Shown here: positions 1 through 63,824 of the stretch, piece after piece
How the letters are laid out: the number at the start of each line of letters is the position of its first letter
How positions within the stretch are numbered: the stretch's first letter is position 1
DNA from: Amorphochlora amoebiformis
Taxonomy: Eukaryota > Cercozoa > Chlorarachniophyceae
Direction: 5' to 3'
NCBI GenBank assembly: GCA_054601695.1
Contig: BAAHQB010000025.1
Location: forward strand, 992,001 to 1,056,000
DNA: 64,000 bases
Made by a program: the position numbers and the translations under genes
Notes under the pieces: model-generated
The model's database searches: none
Seen by the model: only the letters and a program-made list of their open reading frames with translations
Told to the model about the DNA's origin: nothing

Positions 1-40
1 ATAAGAGAGAAATATATATATATATATAATATATATATTT

Positions 41-78
<38 letters not shown>

Positions 79-84
79 CAGGAC

Positions 85-4966
<4,882 letters not shown>

Positions 4967-5165
4967 ATCAACACGTGCCAGGGCCGACTGCGGGCGCCGG
5001 TGACAGATATCAGGATATTGAACTTGAGATATGTTTTTATTGAAATAATATTATATAAATATCTCTGCCTGATACTATATTAAGTCTAGATATATTACAA
5101 AGCAAAAACGAGATATAAAGATATCTTATATTTGATATAATTTATATCCAGAGCAGATATGTAAC
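4967..5165. promoter_or_regulatory. Candidate bidirectional promoter region
   Basis: This 199 bp interval separates the divergent start codons at 4966 (-) and 5166 (+). It is one of the few stretches here that is not simple repeat. It has a GC-rich half (near 4975-5005) and an AT-rich half with several AGATATC/GATATC-like words. The function is inferred only from position; no specific factor site is recognised. Confidence 0.4.
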
Positions 5166-11161
<5,996 letters not shown>

Positions 11162-11853
11162 CCCCTGAGTCCTGACCTTATCATGACCCAAAACCTAACA
11201 TTTTAAACCGTCTCAACATACATCTATAACCTATCTAGGTGTCGCCTTAATGCGCATCTTCATATGAGACTTCTACCTACGTCTACTAGTCTAGTATATC
11301 TTGAGCTCTGAGGGCTTTTCGGAAACCTTCGAGATTAGCAGTGGAATCCGTTGGACAGGGCCCCGTGGGGGTTGATCGGCACCCTAACTCTAGAACTGTC
11401 AGAGACTCAGCCACGTGAAAGTTTACGCTCAACTTCATCTTATAACTAGTATAAATTGTGATCCGCGATTCGCAATTATATATCGATCAAAGGGTTCGTT
11501 CGATCATCAACTTGGCTAAGTCAGCGGTACACTTGATCATGTGACACTAACTAGACTCTTAGACTACTGACATGTATATACTACCTTTGGCTACTATGTT
11601 AGATCCAGTAGGTTTACCTAGTTTACCTAGTTTACGACAAGAATCGCTGGTCGTTGTCATGATTGTTTGAATTTGTTTCAAGTACTTAACTTTACAACAG
11701 CAGTGGCCTCATAGCCTCCTATTGTCACTGACTAGACTGAGGCTCCAAATTTTTTTTAACATGTATTTGCAAAAGTGACAGAACTGGACTATGGCTGAAA
11801 ATGAACTCGAAACATCTCAAAAACGTACCATCCACCTGGCTGCTCAAACTTCC
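11162..11853. other. Convergent intergenic region, CTAG-rich, no gene seen
   Basis: Lies between the 3' ends of the CCDC90-like gene (+) and the WEE1-like gene (-). Balanced base composition with no convincing open frame. The palindrome CTAG recurs about eight times between 11235 and 11640, including CTACTAGTCTAG and tandem CCTAGTTTAC. Short CCTAAC words continue from the end of the upstream gene. Presumably 3' flanks. Confidence 0.6.
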
Positions 11854-13020
11854 CTATTTTTGAGTAGAGTTAGAATTTCCAGCAGCCTCCTCGTCTGACG
11901 TGGAACACTTGGGACTTATGCCTATTGCACGAGCGACCCTCTTATCATAGAAACTCGGATGCCTCGGACACCGCCTAGACTTTGAGTCGCTTCCCGGCGA
12001 TTGTTGGGCAATGCCAACCAGTTCGCTGGCGGTCGGCCTGTGCCATGGCTTGGGATGCAACATGCTGAGGATCAAGTCTTTGAGCTGTCTAGAGATGGGT
12101 ATGCGAGTCTCGGTGAAGGTGAAGATGTCAATACCAGAGCGAAGCTTCTGCCAGTGCTTGCCACTCGAAGGGAGTGGATTGAAGCTTAGTGCCTCTACCA
12201 GCGTCAAGCCGAGGGCGAATATGTCAATCGCAGGGGTTGCGTTTCCATCCATGGTTTCCCGAGCCATATATATGCCGTCAAGCTCTCTGGCGCTCATTGT
12301 CTTAGCATGGGCTAAGTGCCCAAAATCACCTACAACGTACTCCCCCTGCTTGTTGATGAAAATATTGACAGCTTTCACGTCACAGTGAACCAGACCAGCA
12401 TTATGGATGTGCTCCAGCCCGCACGCCACATCTTTAAGGATCTTCCATACCTGGACCTCAGCCTTGAGCGGCGTCTTCTCCATATACTTCTTCAAATCGC
12501 CGGCTTGACACCATTCTGTGTTGTAGTAGATATGCGCATCCTCTACCCATGCGGCGAAGTGCTGGAGCACGTGTCTCTTTCGCTTTCGAAATCTGGATAC
12601 CATCTGGCTCTGCCTGCGTGTCTGCTTGAGTTCTAGTTCGCCAATCAGAGGGTATTTTGATCTTTTGAGCACCGTAATACGGCGGTCAACGATGTTCATG
12701 ACTTTGTAGGCCTCGTCAAAAGTCCCTTCCGATAGCCTCTCCATCTTCCGAAACTCCCTCACTCGACAGCGTGGACCGAAGAGTGTCTCATAACGAAGGA
12801 TGGATCTTTTCCGCTGTGATAAGTACGACCGTCTGGGGTCAGGTGCAGACGGAGGTTTGAGATGACGCTGACGTTTCACTCCAACCAGCAAGCCCGTGCC
12901 ATCTTTCATAGTGTCTGGTACGATCTCGAGCTGGTCACTATTTCGCGGTCGCTTGGCAAGGGACTGTTGGTAGTATAGCACTGGGTCCATGGCTTGGAGA
13001 CGCAAAAACTGGCCTAGCAT
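11854..13020 (-). CDS. wee1-like: WEE1-like protein kinase, intronless
   Basis: Uninterrupted 388-residue open frame. The kinase domain runs from about residue 94 to 345. The core resembles WEE1 more than other kinases: VLKRSKYPLIG (ATP-site Lys119), HFAAWVEDAHIYYNTEWC, the catalytic loop HCDVKAVNIFI (Asp214, Asn219), VGDFGHLA (Asp232), YMARE in place of APE, DIFALGLTLVEAL, and HRPT near the end. WEE1 kinases phosphorylate the inhibitory Tyr of CDK1 in the nucleus and delay mitosis. The glycine loop is weak (LSEGTFDEAY, only one Gly), so reduced activity is possible, although all catalytic residues are present. The gene is shorter at the N-terminus than animal WEE1 and has no intron, unlike every other host gene here, so it may be a retrocopy. 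An alternative ATG is at codon 11. Confidence 0.85.
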   Translation of the reverse strand: MLGQFLRLQAMDPVLYYQQSLAKRPRNSDQLEIVPDTMKDGTGLLVGVKRQRHLKPPSAPDPRRSYLSQRKRSILRYETLFGPRCRVREFRKMERLSEGTFDEAYKVMNIVDRRITVLKRSKYPLIGELELKQTRRQSQMVSRFRKRKRHVLQHFAAWVEDAHIYYNTEWCQAGDLKKYMEKTPLKAEVQVWKILKDVACGLEHIHNAGLVHCDVKAVNIFINKQGEYVVGDFGHLAHAKTMSARELDGIYMARETMDGNATPAIDIFALGLTLVEALSFNPLPSSGKHWQKLRSGIDIFTFTETRIPISRQLKDLILSMLHPKPWHRPTASELVGIAQQSPGSDSKSRRCPRHPSFYDKRVARAIGISPKCSTSDEEAAGNSNSTQK

Positions 13021-14520
13021 ACTGGCAAGTCAATGATCCACACCTTCTTCCTCTAACTCGGGTGCTACTTGTATGCTGCCCTGCTCGTGCGGAGTTTTCG
13101 AACACCTTGGGGGTTTTCAAAACCCCTTTTCAAATCATTGGGTGAATTTACCTGGTTTAATGCTTTGATTGGAAAGGTGTTGGTCTTGCAGACTCTTTTC
13201 TGCGATGTGTGAAAGAACAATTGAGGAAAAGAGTGACTTGATCGAAAGACTCAAGTCACTCGACACCTGTCTACATACGTATATTATTATTATTATTAAC
13301 TAAGTATAATCTAAATTTATTTAAATTTTCTTGCTTCAAATTCGAAATCGGTTTCAAAAATAGACTGGAAAGTTGAAACTCCAATAATAAATTAATATTA
13401 CAATCAATATTAGTATTACGCATTATTACACTCCGAAATATCTTTTCGGCTTTTTCACTTTGGATTCCGAAGTATCTTCTCGGTCTTTCATTGCATATCT
13501 TTCATATTAGATAATAATATGTTACATATTCCTTTTCGATGTTATCTTTTCGGCTTTTCGAAATAATCTGGATTCCGAGCTAGTTATCTTTTCGTCGTCA
13601 AAACATTTCTTCGCTAACCTACAACATATCTTTTCGTTCTTCCATTTGAATTCTTTAGCGCTTCTCACTACTACGTGTTTCCCTCCAGGGGTTTTCACGA
13701 CCTACAACCGCCTTAAAGCCCGCTTTTCATGCCTGCAGGACCCTGCCGATACTCCAAGGCCGTCCTCAACTACTCTGTAAGTTCACCCGAGGATGTTTAA
13801 ACACTGTCCTTCCTTTCCGGAACCATACGGAGTGGATTTCTCAAGCTTTCTTGTCGAAATTCAAATATCCTGCGCTTGCGTGAAATGTCACGCGTTTCAA
13901 GTCGTTGTGCTGAATTCTTGACGATTTTCCTTTTGTATCCTGGGGTTGGTTTGATTTCAGATCAAGTTCTTGTAAGTGGAATCTCGCAAGGTTCGTGCTC
14001 CATCCCCCCCTGCCTTCCTAATTGGGTTCAAAATTGCTTGGTCGCTTTTACACTAAGCCGATTTCGAGTCCAAACTATAACGTTTATATTTTGTTGAAAC
14101 ACGCACGAACAGAGCCTCACAGTCTATGTGCACGAATATTGCATATTGCACTGCTTACTGTGCACACTGCATCTTTATGCACGCTTTTTTCCCGAAATTC
14201 ACATATGACACGGCACTTCCGCAACGATTACATCCTCTTGTGAGTGATATGTATTTACTTGAAAGCACTACATAAACATGCTGTCACGGTGCGCAACTCC
14301 CATACAAGTATATTTCCTTTCACCGGTCTTTGTGCCTGAATTAGGATCTCTCATGGATTGTAAACATGCACATATTCCTTGTCTAGAAATGCTTTGAACG
14401 TCGTTTTGATTCGTAATGTGTGAAAAATGACACGTGTGTACTTTCGCATTAGTGTCCACTGAGACCATGTTTTCTGACTATGCAATCGTACATATACATA
14501 TGTGTCGTTTTCACACATTA
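13021..14520. other. Non-repetitive 5' flank of the WEE1-like gene, no gene seen
   Basis: About 1.5 kb of ordinary-composition sequence with only short open frames. The word TATCTTTTCGGC and close variants (TATCTTCTCGG, TATCTTTTCGTC, TATCTTTTCGTT) occurs about five times between 13438 and 13640. No exon with phase support was found. The first exon of the downstream aminotransferase may lie here but I cannot identify it. Confidence 0.5.
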
Positions 14521-14534
14521 TGAATCAAGTGATG

Positions 14535-14590
<56 letters not shown>

Positions 14591-14618
14591 TATATATATA
14601 TATAAATATATATATATA

Positions 14619-14691
<73 letters not shown>

Positions 14692-14769
14692 ATACATATT
14701 ATAGAAATCAAAGAAACAAAGAAGCAAGCAAGCTAATCGCCGATATCCAATTATCATGTACTAAATACT

Positions 14770-14817
<48 letters not shown>

Positions 14818-14847
14818 GCGTATTATAAATATTTTAACAAACATTCG

Positions 14848-14936
<89 letters not shown>

Positions 14937-14975
14937 ATATGATATTGAAAATTACACACACACATATATGTATGT

Positions 14976-15170
<195 letters not shown>

Positions 15171-15174
15171 CCAG

Positions 15175-23464
<8,290 letters not shown>

Positions 23465-23470
23465 GTAGAC

Positions 23471-23525
<55 letters not shown>

Positions 23526-23544
23526 CATGTAATATATACATTTA

Positions 23545-23603
<59 letters not shown>

Positions 23604-23621
23604 TATAATTTATATATATAT

Positions 23622-23689
23622 ATGAGTTAGTCTATTTGTATTTTCGTTTACAGATATAATTAAACTCTAGATTGTATGTGAATTATAAC

Positions 23690-23737
<48 letters not shown>

Positions 23738-23756
23738 TTGAAAATGTATGTGTATG

Positions 23757-23809
<53 letters not shown>

Positions 23810-23879
23810 GAGTTAGTCTATCTGTATTTTTGTTTATAGATATAGTTAAAACTCTAGATTGTATGTGAATGATAACGTG

Positions 23880-23957
<78 letters not shown>

Positions 23958-24000
23958 GTTAACACTCTAGATTGTATGTGAATGATAACGTGTATATAAT
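23622..24000 (+). repeat. Three copies of a ~70 bp unit after the last aminotransferase exon
   Basis: GAGTTAGTCTATTTGTATTT...ACAGATATAATTAAACTCTAGATTGTATGTGAAT...AACGTGTAT recurs near 23622, 23808 and (partial) 23950. It contains an acceptor-like CAG/TAG and a stop in every frame, so it may be the terminal exon and 3' UTR edge with its echoes. Confidence 0.7.
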
Positions 24001-24034
24001 TAATATTCAATCAACGCATATATACTATATACGC

Positions 24035-24145
<111 letters not shown>

Positions 24146-24335
24146 TACATATATATATATATATATATATATTGTATACATGTTGGAGAGAGTGTGTAAA
24201 TTTATTATCCGTATGATGTATGTATATTATATATATATATATATATCTTATGCTTATATGTGTAATGTATGTCTAATATGTCTTGGTATGTGTGTATTTA
24301 TTAATCTTCTTTCCTATGATATATATATTTTGATA

Positions 24336-24421
<86 letters not shown>

Positions 24422-24560
24422 ATACATTGATATGTACAATATTCAATGTGTAATATCTGTGTGTATGTTATATGTGTATATATGTAAGTGTGTATGTTAT
24501 ATGAGTATATGTGTATATGTGTATATATGTATGTGTGTATATATGTATATGTGTATATGT

Positions 24561-24611
<51 letters not shown>

Positions 24612-24614
24612 TAG

Positions 24615-24800
24615 GTACCTTATGGTGTCGCCGAAAGGGCCCGAAAAGCAATCGAGAAACCAATTCCGACCAGAATGTAATATATACATATATATATACA
24701 TATATATATATATACATATATATATATGCATATGTACATGCATATCTATATGCACATGTGTGTGTGTATGGTCTGATATTTTTATATATGTAATATATAC

Positions 24801-24856
<56 letters not shown>

Positions 24857-25049
24857 ATACCAGGCCCCCTACATTGCTTCCCCCCAAGAAGAAGATGTTC
24901 GAAAACTCCAAGAAACTTCAGAATTCCATGAGTTTTCGAGAAAAATCCAAGATTTTCGAAAATTCCAAAATATTCGAGAATTCCAAGAAATTCCAGAACT
25001 CAAGGAAGGCACGAGTCTCATGCCTTGTTACCATGCTTGAAGGTAATGT

Positions 25050-25100
<51 letters not shown>

Positions 25101-25139
25101 ATAAATATAATACATATTTACATATATATAATGTATATA

Positions 25140-25174
<35 letters not shown>

Positions 25175-25244
25175 CGAAACCTAACTGTATATCTGATGTT
25201 ACATAGAGTCAGATATGTATGCAATTCTCCCTATCTCTATATAT

Positions 25245-25277
<33 letters not shown>

Positions 25278-25509
25278 TTATATGGATAACCAGGAATCTG
25301 AATACATAAAAACATCGTTACGCGCCTCATCCTACGCCCATGGACACCTGTACCATGGACACGTGTCCCATGGACACGTGTACCATGGACACGTGTACCG
25401 GAACCCAAAACTTAGGATCCGAACTTCCAAACCTTCGGAAGCCAACGTCGGAATCCTTCATGAATATACTTTTTGCTTTCCCTATTTTTTTTCGAATCTT
25501 CGTACCTGA
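24615..25509 (+). CDS. Exons of an unrecognised product downstream of, or fused to, the aminotransferase
   Basis: Exon 24615-24676 ([20 protein letters not shown], phase 0 to 2) joins in phase to exon 24864-25042 (phase 2 to 1), a Lys/Ser/Asn-rich segment with an internal FENSK repeat. A third candidate starts at 25279 after CAG and runs open to TGA at 25507-25509. It includes a [10 protein letters not shown] repeat from a 15 bp minisatellite, but its phase does not fit directly, so an exon is missing or it is separate. The first exon is phase-compatible with the last aminotransferase exon, yet BCATs normally end close to that point. It could be a C-terminal extension or an independent gene. 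I do not recognise a domain. Confidence 0.4.
25338..25400 (+). repeat. 15 bp minisatellite, 4 copies
   Basis: Unit CCATGGACACGTGTA, copies starting at 25338, 25353, 25368 and 25383. It carries two overlapping palindromes per unit (CCATGG and CACGTG). A multiple of three, it keeps the frame and would encode (Y/S)HGHV repeats. Confidence 0.95.
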
Positions 25510-26574
25510 TGTCGTCGTATAATCTGTATCCCTTACTCTTTTTCTCTCTTTTTTGTAAAATTCAAAAGTAACGCATCTTTTTTCGTATTCTTTTCGTGAC
25601 TAACGCGCGTGACTCACCCCCCGGCGTGACACGTCCTGTGACACACCGTCGTGAACGCCACGTGCCTCTCTCTCTATCTCTCTCCTCATTTTTCCGTACA
25701 TGGCGTGGTCGATTACACAACAAGTTCCAAAAAAAGAATGAATCTTTTCTTCAAATGTTTTCAAAAAAGTGTGTTTTTTGTTTCCAATTGATTACACCTC
25801 TGTTTGATGTCCTCAATCTATTTACATACATACATTGGCACTTGATGGATTCTCCGATTACCAAGTTGTCGGATCTCATTGCAGTGTCTAGAGCGTACTA
25901 AATACACGTACAATCGTACGGTAGCCGTCACTGGTCATGCTTGTACAGTTGTGCGCGCCGAATAAATTTGTGTATTTTTCATAGTTTGGTGTATATATAT
26001 AAACTCTCAAAACTAGAGAAATATGTGCTAGACTCTGAGTTACGTCTAATAGCTAGTATCAGATTTCTAGTATTTCCTAGATTTCGATAATCGCGTTAGA
26101 TTAACTTCTTGATTTAGCCAAGTCCAAAGAGTTATAATATTTAGAGAATTAACAATACTCCAGATCTACTAGATCTACTAGATCTAGTAGATAATCTAGA
26201 TAATCTAGTAATACTGTAGATACGTGTGAAGTTGGTCTAGTTGGTCGAGCTACTAGACTAGTAGAGCTAGTTCCTAACAACCTCTATCCTAGCTATCCAG
26301 AATGATCTACAGGTGAAGACTAGAAGACGCTCCTAAATCTAGGAATATTTTCGGAGTTTCCCAGATGGCCAGCTGGAGATTCGAAAAATTGGGCTGAGGC
26401 TAGTTAGGCTGGAATCCGACTCGGCATGATCTAGTGATTCTCTTAAACTTCTAGAACTTTCTAGCTTATATTTAGGCTCGAATCAGACTCGGTATATATG
26501 ATAATTCTCTTAAACTTGGTAAAACGGAACAGCAACTGCTCCTGCAGAGAGATCAGGTGCATATCTATTTAGTC
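25510..26574. other. Convergent intergenic region, CTAG-rich
   Basis: About 1 kb between convergent genes with no supported exon. From 26020 to 26480 the palindrome CTAG occurs some twenty times, peaking in a tandem AGATCTACT/CTAGTAGAT stretch at 26158-26215 that is self-complementary. It may hold 3' UTR or terminator signals; this is inference only. Confidence 0.55.
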
Positions 26575-44890
<18,316 letters not shown>

Positions 44891-44914
44891 CTATTCAATA
44901 TATAAAAATACTAC

Positions 44915-44955
<41 letters not shown>

Positions 44956-45036
44956 ACATAATACATGTATATATATATATATATATAAACATTAATACAT
45001 GTACATATATATATACATATATTATATATATATAAC

Positions 45037-45076
<40 letters not shown>

Positions 45077-45159
45077 ATATACCTCTAACCCGCCCAATTT
45101 CCCCCCATCTCCCTCCCAACCCAATGATATAGTCGCCTTCCACACTCCCCCCCCCCTCT

Positions 45160-45206
45160 CCCAGAGATATCACGTTCGAATCCCGCTCTCCCGACTTTTT
45201 TTTTTT
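45160..45206 (+). other. tRNA T-arm-like (B-box) fragment followed by oligo-T
   Basis: ACGTTCGAATCCCGCTCTCC followed by CGAC and T13 looks like the 3' half of a tRNA gene with a Pol III terminator. However, the T stem does not pair and no matching 5' acceptor strand or A box is seen. It may be a tRNA pseudogene or the head of a SINE. Confidence 0.3.
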
Positions 45207-45342
45207 TTTCGCCGGAGTCTGGCAGCTTGTGTATGTAATATCCACAATATGTTGCTGAATTGTGTTTAATTCTTCGGGGGGGGGGGTGGGAGAGGCAGGA
45301 AGGGCAGATTTTAGGAGATTGAGAATTGCTAATGGCCAGGAC

Positions 45343-45603
45343 TGGTTAGGGTTAGGGTTTAGGGTTAGGGTAAGGTTAGGGTTAGGGTTAGGTTAGGGTT
45401 AGGGTTAGGGTTATGGTTGATCGAAATTAGTTTTCTTGGCACTACTTAGGGTTAGGATTAGGAGAGTTAGGGTTAGGGTTAGGGTTTAGGGTTTAGGGTT
45501 TGGGGTTAGGGTAAGTTAGGGTTAAGGGGAGGCGCTCAAGCTCTATGTGCAAGGGTTAGGGTTAGAATACGGGTTAGGGTTAGGGTTAGGGTTAGCGTTA
45601 GGT
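45343..45603 (+). repeat. Degenerate TTAGGG arrays
   Basis: Three blocks of imperfect TTAGGG (45343-45415, 45447-45520, 45553-45603), with TTTAGGG and TTAGCG variants, separated by unique sequence. Confidence 0.93.
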
Positions 45604-45897
45604 GATGGGTACGACATACACGATTGCTATGGTGGTCTGATGTACATGATGGGTACGACATGTACGATTGGTATGGTGGTGTGATGTACATGATGGGTAC
45701 AACATACACGATTGGTATGGTGATGTGATGTACATGATAGGTACAACATACACGATTGGTATGGTGGTGTGATGTACATGATAGGTACGACATACACGAT
45801 TGGTATGGTGGTGTGATGTACATGATGGGTACGACATACACGATTGGTATGGTTTTGTGATGTACACGATAAATATGGTGGTGTGATGAAAATGATA
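45604..45897 (+). repeat. 44 bp minisatellite, 6 full copies and a partial
   Basis: Unit GATGGGTACGACATACACGA TTGGTATGGTGGTGTGATGTACAT, copies at 45604, 45648, 45692, 45736, 45780 and 45824, then a decayed one. Because 44 is not a multiple of three, the minus strand is open in all three frames, giving spurious His/Tyr/Cys-rich open frames. Confidence 0.97.
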
Positions 45898-45925
45898 GCC
45901 CTAGCCCTAACGCTAACCCCACCCT
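45896..45925 (+). repeat. Short inverted telomere-type tract
   Basis: AGCCCTAGCCCTAACGCTAA: CCCTAA orientation, opposite to the TTAGGG blocks on the other side of the 44 bp minisatellite. Confidence 0.8.
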
Positions 45926-46058
45926 GTGGAGGAGTCAATGGTCCTAGGACTAAGACATGCTGAATAATCTGATCCTAATCCGAACCGGTCTGATGTCCTT
46001 TAGAGCTGATGTAAGAATTTTTAAGTCATGGGGAGGTAGAGAGTGGCGGTTTATGTAG

Positions 46059-47169
<1,111 letters not shown>

Positions 47170-47310
47170 CATATACTTTCAGGGAGAAAATTTTGTTCAG
47201 AGGCGTGCAAATCGTTAGAATGTATGAGATTGGATATACATCGTAAGCCGACTTGAAAATACGTTTTATAAATATACATATATGTATATATATCTAGATA
47301 TGTATATATA

Positions 47311-47358
<48 letters not shown>

Positions 47359-47359
47359 C

Positions 47360-47788
<429 letters not shown>

Positions 47789-47875
47789 CCCCTAGGTACA
47801 CGTTGTATACCGTATAGCATATGTTATATCTATAGTAGATTTATATAATTAAATTAGATTATAAATATATATCTA

Positions 47876-47929
<54 letters not shown>

Positions 47930-47939
47930 GGTATGTGTC

Positions 47940-48019
<80 letters not shown>

Positions 48020-48078
48020 TCTAGGGTGTGGGTCCATGTTTTATTTTCGTGTTTGGGTGTTTGCTTGATCTAGTGTCA

Positions 48079-48110
<32 letters not shown>

Positions 48111-48159
48111 TGTGTGTAAGTGTGGAAGTGTGTGTGTATGTGTATGTATATATATAGAA

Positions 48160-48214
<55 letters not shown>

Positions 48215-48414
48215 ATATATATAATCATAGGCTCAGGCTACATCTAGACATTGAAATATTCAATTATACACCTTCGAGATCTCCTGACAATTTAGATTAT
48301 AATCTATAAAAATATCCAGCAAGTCAGCAATATCCGGACGCACAAACACCAATGAGCGCAAGAAGGCCGAAATTCGAGAAAATCCCAATATTCACGCAAA
48401 TTGTACATCTGACG

Positions 48415-48877
48415 TCCTCACAGTAGAGCTTTCGTCTTGTCAACAGTGTTTCCCAGTCGAAAGTGTCCTCTGATGTAGGTAGGAAATGTATATGGATATA
48501 TATATATATATATACACATATATATGTATATATATATGTGTATGTGTATATATGTTACTAATATTCGATTCTCTTTACCATTTCGATAGAACGGTATCAC
48601 TGTATGGCTTATCATATATACATATATATCTATATATATATATATATATATATACATACATACATACATACATATGTATATGTATATATATACATATATA
48701 TTATATAACATCCAAATACCAAAGAACCAAGTAGTAGTCACATAAAATCCATTCTCTCTCACAATGTAAACAGAATATTCTGCATTACAGTAACGTGTTA
48801 TCCCACTCCTACCAGATATAAATTGACGATTTGAGAATCGAAATAGGAAGGAAACACACACTATCCATAAATATTTA

Positions 48878-48947
<70 letters not shown>

Positions 48948-48999
48948 TATATCCATATACATAGTGGTTGTCGCCCTCTTCAAGCACCCTCATCTCGAC
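48415..48999 (-). CDS. Unassigned minus-strand exon candidates
   Basis: Exon 48999-48961 ([13 protein letters not shown]) follows a pyrimidine tract and AAG and ends in GTATAT. Exon candidate 48477-48432 follows CATCAG and ends before GTGAGG (frame with [14 protein letters not shown]). Between them, islands near 48816-48720 and 48610-48550 partly resemble the second exon (TGGGATAACACGTTACTG versus TGGGAAACACTGTTGAC) and may be echoes or duplicated exons. Phases are not resolved and the product is not recognised. Confidence 0.35.
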
Positions 49000-49004
49000 C
49001 TTCA

Positions 49005-49374
49005 AAAGAGAGGGAGAAAAGAGCTCGGGTTAGGCTTTTTTTTGATAATTTAGGCTAAAAAAATTCGGGTTGCGAGAAGATTTTTCGGGTTAGGGTTAGG
49101 GTTAGGGTTGGAAATCAAGCAGCCTAGAAGGTTTTGAAATTCGAGCTGCCGGTGAGTGTGAGGAAACGGAAAGAGAGTGAGATAAAATGAGATAAAAATG
49201 AGGACGACGGATAACATCACAGATGTTAGTTCGATCTCAAAATATTACCTCAATGACGATATAACAAATGCTCTTTTTCGTTTTTTAAGTCTGAAGGTGT
49301 TCATGTATTCATGTTTACATGCTTTTGTATTTTAGATGTATAACAGATATGTGTATATGTAATATGTATGTATC

Positions 49375-49408
<34 letters not shown>

Positions 49409-49410
49409 CT

Positions 49411-49450
<40 letters not shown>

Positions 49451-49748
49451 CTATACATATATATATTTATATATTAGATATACACATATATATATATGTG
49501 TGTGTGTATTATATATACACACCGTGAGCAGTTATATAGTATATAAGTATTTGTATTTGTATGCACAACACGTTGTGTGGTTTTGCGATACTTTATGCGA
49601 CTGGTAACTGTGTTATTCTTGTTTTCGAGGGCGTAAACAAGAACACACGATGACATGGAAAACGTATTGTGTGTGTGTGTGCTCTGTTACTGTGGATGGT
49701 GGGGTCACAGATAGCTTACTTGGAGAAGCCACTTGCATACATATTTAT

Positions 49749-49812
<64 letters not shown>

Positions 49813-50341
49813 CCCGCAAATTCACATAAACACACAAAACACGAATGATGATCACCCACGACTAGCCATCCGAGTCGATGATAAGCGGGAAATCCCACTC
49901 CAACCATTAATTACTCGATTTCGGCCCATTTTCCTTCAAACTGCAGTTGTACAGCACCTATTTTGGAGGAACAGAGACGCAAATATGTCATCGGAAAAGG
50001 CAATATATCAGCCTTGAGAGAAAGGTGTCAGCTTTTGAGGATTGAATATCGAAATGGACGTCATGACAGACGCACCTTTGCCTGGCGAACGATATAATGC
50101 CATCGGTGTGGAATTTCGCGGGAAACGCCGATGCGTGACACAGCCCCCTATCACGAAAGAAGCGTGACGTTCCTTGTTGGTCACAGGGTAAGAAGCGTGA
50201 CATTACATCTGATCACTAATCCTTTTTTGGATTCTTTGAACGCGTGGTCAGAAAAGTAGTCACGATTAGTGACAGCACGTGCAAGATAGTAACGACTGAA
50301 AAAAGATTATCTTTTCGGCTGGAGTCGATCCGGTCGAAATC
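49005..50341. other. Intergenic/upstream region, no gene resolved
   Basis: Mostly non-repetitive, with (TA)n at 49380-49470 and 49760-49808 and three TTAGGG units at 49087-49110. The stretch just before the F-BAR start contains GATTATCTTTTCGGCTGG (50303-50320), sharing TATCTTTTCGGC with the WEE1 upstream region. Confidence 0.5.
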
Positions 50342-63652
<13,311 letters not shown>

Positions 63653-63672
63653 GTATATATATATAATATATA

Positions 63673-63719
<47 letters not shown>

Positions 63720-63754
63720 TAATGTGTACTATATTTATTTATATACATATCTAA

Positions 63755-63798
<44 letters not shown>

Positions 63799-63824
63799 GT
63801 GTATGTGTGTGTGTGTGGTATTAT

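Noticed and set aside
45160-45206. A tRNA gene
   Set aside because: The T-arm-like motif and oligo-T are present, but the T stem does not pair and no matching acceptor 5' strand, D arm or anticodon arm could be laid out.
45536-45938. Three overlapping minus-strand frames rich in His/Tyr/Cys
   Set aside because: Produced by the 44 bp minisatellite, whose period rotates through all three frames.
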